Shown: positions 57,537 to 64,000 of the stretch, piece by piece | Numbering within the stretch: position 1 is the first letter of the stretch | How the letters are laid out: every line of letters starts with the position of its first letter | Program-made: the position numbers and the translations under genes | Notes under the pieces: model-generated | Database searches by the model: none | What the model saw: only the letters and a program-made list of their open reading frames with translations | Told to the model about the DNA's origin: nothing | Source: Rhizophagus irregularis | Taxonomy: Eukaryota > Glomeromycota > Glomeromycetes > Glomerales > Glomeraceae | NCBI RefSeq assembly: GCF_026210795.1 | Contig: NC_089434.1 | Location: forward strand, 5,146,001 to 5,210,000 | Length of the DNA: 64,000 nt | Direction: 5' to 3'

Positions 57537-59229
57537 TCTGATTCTCTTTTATAATCACAAAAAAGAATGGCATTTCAGAGGCCCCATCCAAGGCAGAGAA
57601 GAACATGTGAAGAATATAAAGCTGAGCTGGAGGAGGAGAACTACCATCTTCGTAGTGAATTGCAAGCAGAAGTTGATAGTAACTGCCAAAATGAAAAGCA
57701 GATCAGGGAGCTGAAACGTGAATGTGTCCATTATGAACAAGAAATCCAAACTCTTAACGGTGAGATAGAACGTCTTGAGAATGCTTCGAAAGAGGAGATA
57801 GCAGAGCTAAAATCTGAAATCTCCAGCCTAAAAAAGCAACTATATCAAGCTAAGAAGGATATTCGTGATAATGAAAAACATATTTCTAGTATAGAGAGTC
57901 TGTTAGTAGATTCCGAGGAGTAGGTAAAGAAATTGCGATGCCGGATCAGGACTATCTCATCACGAAAAAATTCACCAGAAAGAGGTAATTCTCTGGACTT
58001 GTATAATTCTGATGATAATATGGCCACAATCACAGAGCTAGCAAATGCTATAGATGGTTATCTAAATAATAGGACAACGACCAGAGATATTCTAATAGAC
58101 CAAATAAAAAGGCGACAAGGCAGATACGTCGAAAAGAGAATAATTTGCATCAGGATTTAGTCTGTGAGCAAAGAAGGCGCTATGATGCAGAAGGTGAGTG
58201 AGATCTTGCTATTACGCGAAAAGATCTTGCTGAAGGTGGGATGGCTAATGTTATTGGTGATCTCCATCAGTTGCGGACCAATGCTCAAAACCAGGTAAAT
58301 AGAATGATAGCTAATATAGCAAGAAAGCAAACCCGTATAGGTGTACTGATACAAGAAAAATTTGCCTTACAATTATTGTATCAGCGAAATGCCCACCACT
58401 TACAGCTAAGTAGAGGGGATATAGGTCTGTTAGAATTTAATCGAGACAGGTTATATGAGCGATATGAGAAATGGAAAAATAAGACCCAAGCAGAACGCCA
58501 GAATAATTTAAATTTGCAAGGACAAATTTTGGCGCTTCAGAATAATCCACTTAATATAGAACAGATAGGAATGGTTGGATACGGACCACCAATATTTTAT
58601 GGACGTCCTGGCAAAGATTCAGAAGATTGGCTTAGAGACATGCAAAGATATATAATAGCTAGTCAGATAAATGTTGCACCTGGTGCAGGTCAGGCCCCCG
58701 GAAGAGAAGAGGCATTTGGATTAGTAGTATCATGCCTTGCAGGCGATGCATTAAATTGGTACAATACTCGTGTTAAGGGTAAAAATTGGAGATGTAATAA
58801 TCTCTCAGACAATTTGGGAGTAGCTACTTTAACTGCTGTTCGAGCTTTGGTCGCCGGAAATGGTGGTGGACAAATTGGAGCTTTGAATACTGCTGGAGAA
58901 TTTCAAGGTAAGGCGACCACCGAAATTGGTAGAATTGGTGCAGGTATTGCAACTGGTGCTAAGGATGGTCATCGGTCCTACCGGTCCTCGCAGTCCCTGG
59001 ACCGGACCGGTCCCGGGATGGGGCACTTGTAGGACTGGACCGCGGTCTTGCATTTTTTTGTGGCGCAGTAGGACCGGTCCTGAGGACCGACCAGTCCTCG
59101 TACCGGTCTTTATATAATAAATGATTTTTATATTGAATAAACCTATTAATCTGATAAAGGTCTTCATAAAATAATATAAAGACCGGCCATTTCCAAACCA
59201 ATAAATAATGACAATCACTCTTCCCACTT

Positions 59230-59960
59230 GTAGAGTTGCTTGTCAAAACGCTGAAACTCCGATACTCCAAAAAAAGAGTTTAAGCGGAATATCTCGTCAT
59301 CCAGTGATCAGAAAAGGATGAAACCACCACCATTCGAATCGTCTTAGCGAGACGCGTCGAATGGTGACTAAATTATGTTTCTAGGATCGATAGATAGTCG
59401 GTAATTATTGAATTTATTATCAAATAGTTTTGCCGACGTAATATTTTTTTTATTGATTATAAAATCATGATTTTGATACCATTCGACGCGCTGCAGCGAG
59501 ACGATTTGAATGGTGGTAAAATCATCTCTTTACAATCACTGGATGGTGAGATATTGCGTTTTGAAGTATTTTTTCTCAAAGCTTTAAATTTTCGAAACTA
59601 TGACTTCAGAAATTTCAAAAAAAAACTTTAAAACGTAATATCTCGCCATCCAGTGATTATAAAAGGATGAATTTACCACCATTCGAATCGTCTTACTGAG
59701 ACGCGTCGAATGGTATCAAAATCATGATTTTAGAATCGATAGAAAAACAATTACGTCAGCAAAACTATTTTATAACAAATTCAATAATTGTTGGTTATCT
59801 ATTGATCCTGGAAATATAATTTAGTCACCATTCGATGCGTCTCGCTGAGAGGATTCGAATGGTGGTAGTTTTATCTTTTTCTGATTACTGGATGACGAGA
59901 TATTCCGCTTAAACGCTTTTTTTAAAGTTTGGAGTTTCAGTGTTTTGACAGGCAACTCTG
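59230..59960. mobile_element. 0.73-kb foldback inside the hAT element
   Basis: Ends AGAGTTGCTTGTCAAAAC and GTTTTGACAGGCAACTCT are inverted. Target duplication CCCACTT at 59223-59229 and 59961-59967. The arms contain TCTCGTCATCCAGTGAT blocks and four copies of a small hairpin module, ACCATTCGAATCGTCT...AGACGCGTCGAATGGT (about 59328, 59478, 59677, 59828). No coding sequence. Confidence 0.85.
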
Positions 59961-60213
59961 CCCACTTACATGCTTATATTCTTTCAAAAAGAATTTCCTA
60001 ATGCTAATTTATTAATTTTTAAGATTATTTGTTCATTCTGAAATTTAGTAATTTATTCATTTTTTATAAATGTTAATTTATTTTTAATGTTAATAATAAA
60101 TACATATATTTTTAAAGAGAATACATAAAAAGTTAAAAAATTTATACAAAAAAAATAAAATAAAAGATTTTTTAATTATATAAAAGGATAAAATATCAAA
60201 ATTTTTTAATATT

Positions 60214-62166
60214 TTATTCAATTTTTCCTTGTTCTAACCAAGATTTTAAGCATAAACATGCTCGTGCTGTATTAGCATCAATTCTGTTACGTGTTTGACT
60301 AAATTGGTTTCCTGCAATTGAAAAAAACTGTTCACAAGGAACAGATGTTGGCATTATGGCTAAGTAGTCCTTTGCCATTTTTGATAATGTTGGGTATTCC
60401 ATAGAATGGTTTTTCTACCATTCTAAAGGTACTATTTCATCACCCGGTGAGTTAGAAGTAAAATAAAGTTCCAATTCATTTAAAACAGGCTGCGGAGTTT
60501 GATTTGGTGCTATTAAATTGCGAAAAAAATTTCTTGTTTCAATTGCTGATAAATTCATTAAATGACGCTGAGAAGCCTGAATGGGTTGAGATGGTATATG
60601 AGTATCATCAGATTCTCTATAATTGGCCATTGCTCTACGAATTGGTTCAAAAATATTATTTTGAGACATATCACCATATGCTAATTTTTTATAACAGGGA
60701 TCAAAAAAGGCTGGAACATGTAATGCCTCATTTATTTCATCAAAATAATTTGTAAAAACACGGTTCATTTCATCTACTTGGTCTTGTAAAATAAAATTTT
60801 CACCTCGAGATTGATTTAAATGCATTCTAATACCTTCAAAAAGTAATTTAACTTCACCAATAGTTGGATAACTAGAAGCAGATATCACTCTTGTTACTGA
60901 TGCAAAAGGAGCTAATAAGTCTGCTAAAATAGTAAGTATATTCCATTCTTCTTCATTTGGCCAATTATTTGATAATGATGTAAGATTTGATATTAAATGA
61001 GCCAAAAGAGGTTTAATTTCTAATGCTCGATCTATCATGTAGAATGTATAGTTCCATCTTGTAGTACAATCTGAAAGTGGTACTTTAAATTTAATTTTTT
61101 CAACTTGAAAAAACTCCTTTAACTTATCCATTTGTTTAGGTGAATTTCTTACTGTACTAATAAATATACGCAACTTTTTGACACAATTAGGAACTATACT
61201 TGTATTAAGTGCTGCTTCAACAGCAAGGTTTAAAATATGTGCTGCACAGTGATAGTGGCAAAATTCTGATAAATTAAGATCTTCTTTAATCAGTCGAGTC
61301 GCAACTAACATCTTTGCTTCATTGTCACTAGTAATTCCAATTAATCGATCTGCAATATTTAATTCTAAAACAATTTTAATAATAGAATCTTTAATTGCTA
61401 AAGCTGTGTGTGGTGAAGGAATATACAATACATCTAATACAAAGTGATCAAACTGTTAATCATCTTTTATAAAATGAATTGTTACTGCCAAAATACCTAA
61501 TGAACTAATTGTTGTCCACATATCCATTGTTAACGAAATTTTGGAAGTTGAAAGTTGAAGGTAGTTTTTTATTTGAATTTGTGCATTTTCAAACTTTTTC
61601 ATTATCATATCTTTTATTGTGTGTCGAGATGGAATTTTGTATTTTGGTTGAATAGATGCTATAAATTTTTTAAAACTTTGATTTTCAACAATGGTAAATG
61701 GTTGCTGGTCTGTGATAATCCAATTAACAAAAAGATTATGCTTTTCTTGTTGTATATCAACTGTCCAGGGTTTTGCATTAGATTCAACTTGACCTAAGTC
61801 TTTATATACATCAAAATGTTTAGCTTTTAAATGACGTTCAAGAGTTGTAGTAGAATTGTTTGCAGAGAAATGGCCTTCACAAATATGACATAAAATATAA
61901 GTTTCAGTTTGTTCATCATCTTTTTCAATTGTCTTTTTTTCAAAATGTTTCCAAACTCGAGCTTGTCTTAATTCTTTAGATCTAATACTAGAAGTTTCAG
62001 TTTCAGTTTCAGTAATTTCAGTTTCTCTTTCAGCCATTTCTGTTGTTATTTCACTATCTCTTTCTTCATATTCCTCATCCTCATAATCAATAAAAATTTG
62101 ATCCTCTATAAAGGATTCATATGGAAAAGAGTTGTAATTATCCTCTTGTTCTTGCTCTTCAGCCAT
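60214..62166 (-). pseudogene. hAT transposase, nearly intact, two in-frame stops
   Basis: Begins MAEEQEQEDNYNSF with an acidic N-terminus. BED finger: LCHICEGHFSANNSTTTLER followed by HLKAKH. RNase H core: LTMDMWT (first Asp), GITSDNEAKM (second Asp), CHYHCAAHILNLAVEAAL (CxxH and hydrophobic helix) and CTTRWNYTFYMIDRALE. The dimerisation region VPCEQFFSIAGNQFSQTRNR contains the catalytic Glu and ends at TAA about 60214. A single frame of about 650 codons is broken by TAA at about 61455 (KDD*QFDHF) and TAG at about 60414 (LEW*KNHS). The TAG fits TGG after a G-to-A change; in families like this a tryptophan is usual there. It should mobilise the surrounding element and is probably inactive. Confidence 0.88.
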
Positions 62167-62540
62167 AATTCAAAAAAAGAAAAAAAAAATTTAATAAAAA
62201 AAAAAATTGCGATGGGAAAATTTTTTAACTACTGTGCAAGTTTGAACACAGTGATGCATTTTTGCATAAATACAACTAGTTTTATCATGCTTAACTCATA
62301 TTTAGCTAAAAGGTTATGAGTACCAAGTGTTTGATTAAACGAAAATGATCATATGATTGTCACTAATACAATAATAGTAAGTGCATGACGTATGTGATGA
62401 TCATAAATCCAGGTGATTTGTAAAAAAAAAAATTTATATTAAAAATCATCCCAATTAGTGTTCATTTATAAAACAAGGCTATTCCTAATAAAGTTAAGGA
62501 AGAAAATCTTTTTTTATTTGCAAAAAAAAGAAAAAAGACC
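62167..62540. other. hAT upstream region
   Basis: AT-rich sequence between the transposase start and the CCG-rich subterminal repeats. It should contain the promoter; no motif can be defended. Confidence 0.4.
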
Positions 62541-63784
62541 GATCGGTCTTAAAAAGACTGCGGTCCTTAAAAAGACCGACGGTCTTATTATATGCGATAC
62601 AGGACCGAAAGACCGTGGTCCTACACTAAGACGGACTGGTCCGTCTTTTTATGGTGTAGGACCGTAGGATCACGGTCTTCTAGAACCGATGACCATCCTT
62701 AACTGGTGCTGATATTATTCCAAATGGTACTTGGGATGAAGACTGGTCCATAGCTGGTGGCGAACTTGTAGATAATGCACCAGTGGCACCTAATGCTGGT
62801 GGTGGTTTACCTGTTGTTACAATTGCTCCTGGCATCAAACTTGGTCAACTTCTTTACTTATTTAGAACTGCCTATACAACAGTTGAACACTTAAAACAGA
62901 CGGCAGTTTTCGGTCAGCTCATGCAAGGTGATATGTCAGTTGAGCAGTTTTCTGCCCGAATTAAAAAGGTTGGTAAATTGGCTGAAATGACTCCGGAATA
63001 GCAAAGAGAGCAATTTATTCGTGGCTTAAATCCTATGAACCAATATAATATTCAAATAATGGCTAAATTTTATGATACACAGGATAATATTACAAAAGCT
63101 CTGGCCGAAGCAGAAAAATTTACATTATCTCAAAAGAGTGCACCATCTTCTCTTCCTATTTTTCCGACAGCCAATCCATATGCAGATACTAACAGATCAG
63201 GGGGGTGGGATGACTAAAAATGAAATCGAGGACTTGATAAAAACTACAATGGCTTCCTCACAGCCTCAAACAGCTCAACAAAACACCGATTTACAATCTT
63301 CTATTAAATTATTGCAGGAGACTATGTCTCAAGTGACTAAGACTCTAGATAATAGTAAAAAATCGGCCAATAAGAGAGGGAAAGACCTTATTATTAGACG
63401 ATTTTTAAGTGAGCTACTAAGGACAAAATCAAATAAGCAACCTGAAAATGATTATAATTATGACCCTGTGAATAATATTACTGACAGTATGGCCGGGATG
63501 ACACTAAATAGTGCCACAATAAATGCTATCAAATCCGCCGTTAAAAGTGCCGTTAAGAAATGTTCTAAGTGCGGTAGATTTGGACACACTTCTCGTAAGT
63601 GCTCTGTAAAGAAAAAAAAGAAAAGTAAGAAGTCTAAAAAGGGTAAGGTTAATCTCGCTATAGAACTAGATTCAGATTCAGATTCTTCTTCCAATACCTC
63701 ATCTAATGATAGTTCTAATTCTGATTCAAGTTCAGATGATTCTTCCGATTCTGGAGGCGATATTACTGTTAATATTGCCAAGAC

Positions 63785-63797
63785 AAAAAAAAAGTGA
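63785..63797 (+). promoter_or_regulatory. Possible -1 ribosomal frameshift site between Gag and the next frame
   Basis: The Gag-like frame ends ACA AAA AAA AAG TGA. A slip of one base back on the A-run gives AAA GTG AAG AAG and enters the frame that stays open to the window edge. This resembles Gag-Pro -1 slippery sites (A AAA AAA type). A homopolymer indel in a decaying gene is the simpler alternative. Confidence 0.35.
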
Positions 63798-64000
63798 AGA
63801 AGGGGAGTGAATCTGAGAAATTATCCTCTAAAGAGATATCTAGTGCCAAGCTGAGAGAAATACCACTAGAGAAGACTATTCGTAAAGTCCTTTATAGTGA
63901 GCTTAAACTAATCTTCCCCCCACATTTTTTCCAAGATTCTGGTCTCATTGCGTCCAAACAGATAGTGGCTTCTACGGAGGCAAAGATAGTATCCCAAAAT

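Larger units (their letters stand above)
58960..62701. mobile_element. hAT element inserted in the Gag-like gene
   Basis: 3,742 bp flanked by the perfect 8-bp duplication ACTGGTGC (58952-58959, 62702-62709). Inverted ends TAAGGATGGTCATCGGT match at both sides; subterminal regions are rich in GGACCGGTCC and AAGACCG motifs (58978-59115 and 62538-62690). Removing the element restores the Gag frame across the site. Encodes one transposase on the minus strand and contains a nested foldback. Confidence 0.92.
57567..64000 (+). pseudogene. Coiled-coil and Gag-like gene, interrupted by a hAT element, runs off the window
   Basis: ATG 57567 opens a Glu/Lys/Leu-rich coiled coil (residues about 15-115). 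TAG at 57921, a frameshift near 58110 and TGA about 58198 interrupt it. The Gag-like part has PPIFYGRPGKDSEDWLRDMQ and LAGDALNWYNTRVKG, then a Gly/Ala-rich linker. The hAT insertion follows; the frame resumes at 62702 with GTWDEDWSI and MSVEQFSARIKKVGKLAEMT. TAG at 62999 and a frameshift in a G-run (about 63200) follow. A CCHC knuckle CSKCGRFGHTSRKC (about 63562-63603), a Lys-rich patch and a Ser/Asp-rich tract end at TGA 63795. The -1 frame continues KKGSESEKLSSKEISSAKLR to the edge, probably toward a protease. Gag packages nucleic acid in retroelements; its pairing with the divergent integrase is unusual. Confidence 0.7.

Noticed and set aside
57845-58354. Minus-strand frames opposite the coiled-coil gene
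   Set aside because: The plus-strand frame has clear coiled-coil and Gag-like character; the antisense frames have none.
58829-59270. Minus-strand frames of Gly/Pro/Arg/Thr at the start of the hAT element
   Set aside because: Generated by the GGACCGGTCC subterminal repeats and the Gag linker in antisense.
63458-63781. Glu/Ser-rich minus-strand frame
   Set aside because: Antisense of the Ser/Asp and Lys tracts after the CCHC knuckle.

Overview
The window looks like a transposon-dense, AT-rich stretch of a fungal nuclear genome. The best fit is an arbuscular mycorrhizal fungus of the Rhizophagus (Glomeromycotina) type. The reasons are very low GC, short GT..AG introns, a TNP2/KDZ-like transposase style I associate with that group, a partial Argonaute gene, and hAT, Tc1/mariner, MULE and CACTA-like elements nested in one another. 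I see no intact housekeeping gene. The species call is inference from style and was not searched.

The dominant structure is a pair of large elements in inverted orientation: copy 1 at 6737-21549 (+) and copy 2 at 39632-56868 (-), with about 18 kb between them. Once younger insertions are removed each copy is about 13 kb. The ends are imperfect inverted repeats (CTTTACAGAAACCTTGAA at one end, CTTTGCTGAAACTTGG at the other, each read inward) followed by long arrays rich in GATATC/CGATATC. Each copy carries a multi-exon TNP2/Plavaka-like transposase, a Myb/SANT-like DNA-binding protein with an RS-rich tail, and an unrecognised acidic multi-exon gene. All are damaged in at least one copy. Comparing the copies gives empty sites for four later insertions. 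Copy 1 gained a 1.57-kb CACTA-like element (3-bp duplication) and a 154-bp MITE (8 bp). Copy 2 gained a 4.0-kb MULE (8 bp) and a 267-bp MITE (9 bp).

Left flank, 1-6736: an Argonaute N-terminal fragment, a transposase-like fragment, a hAT pseudogene (3834-6590, -) split by an 0.8-kb TA-flanked MITE, and the outer end of a Tc1/mariner terminal repeat. The rest of that mariner lies at 38345-39631 against the far end of copy 2. This split suggests that recombination between the inverted copies flipped the 21550-39631 segment.

Spacer, 21550-39631: a transposase C-terminal exon fragment, a second SANT-like gene, a 50-bp tandem array, a primase/SF3-helicase pseudogene (24214-26999, -), three hairpins near 28.0-28.6 kb, several foldback elements, a hAT pseudogene interrupted by a foldback, a long gene-poor AT-rich tract, a triple array of palindromic units and the truncated mariner.

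Right flank, 56869-64000: an rve-type integrase fragment (-) head to head with a long coiled-coil/Gag-like gene (+), 30 bp apart. The Gag-like gene is interrupted by a hAT element with a perfect 8-bp target duplication (58960-62701), which itself holds a 0.73-kb foldback. Gag resumes with a CCHC knuckle and ends at an A-run followed by another frame that continues to the window edge.

Many pseudogenes stay in one frame and are broken mainly by stop codons explained by C-to-T change (CGA to TGA, CAA/CAG to TAA/TAG, TGG to TAG). The two arms of the large element differ at several CpG sites, which points to deamination of methylated cytosine as an important source of decay.
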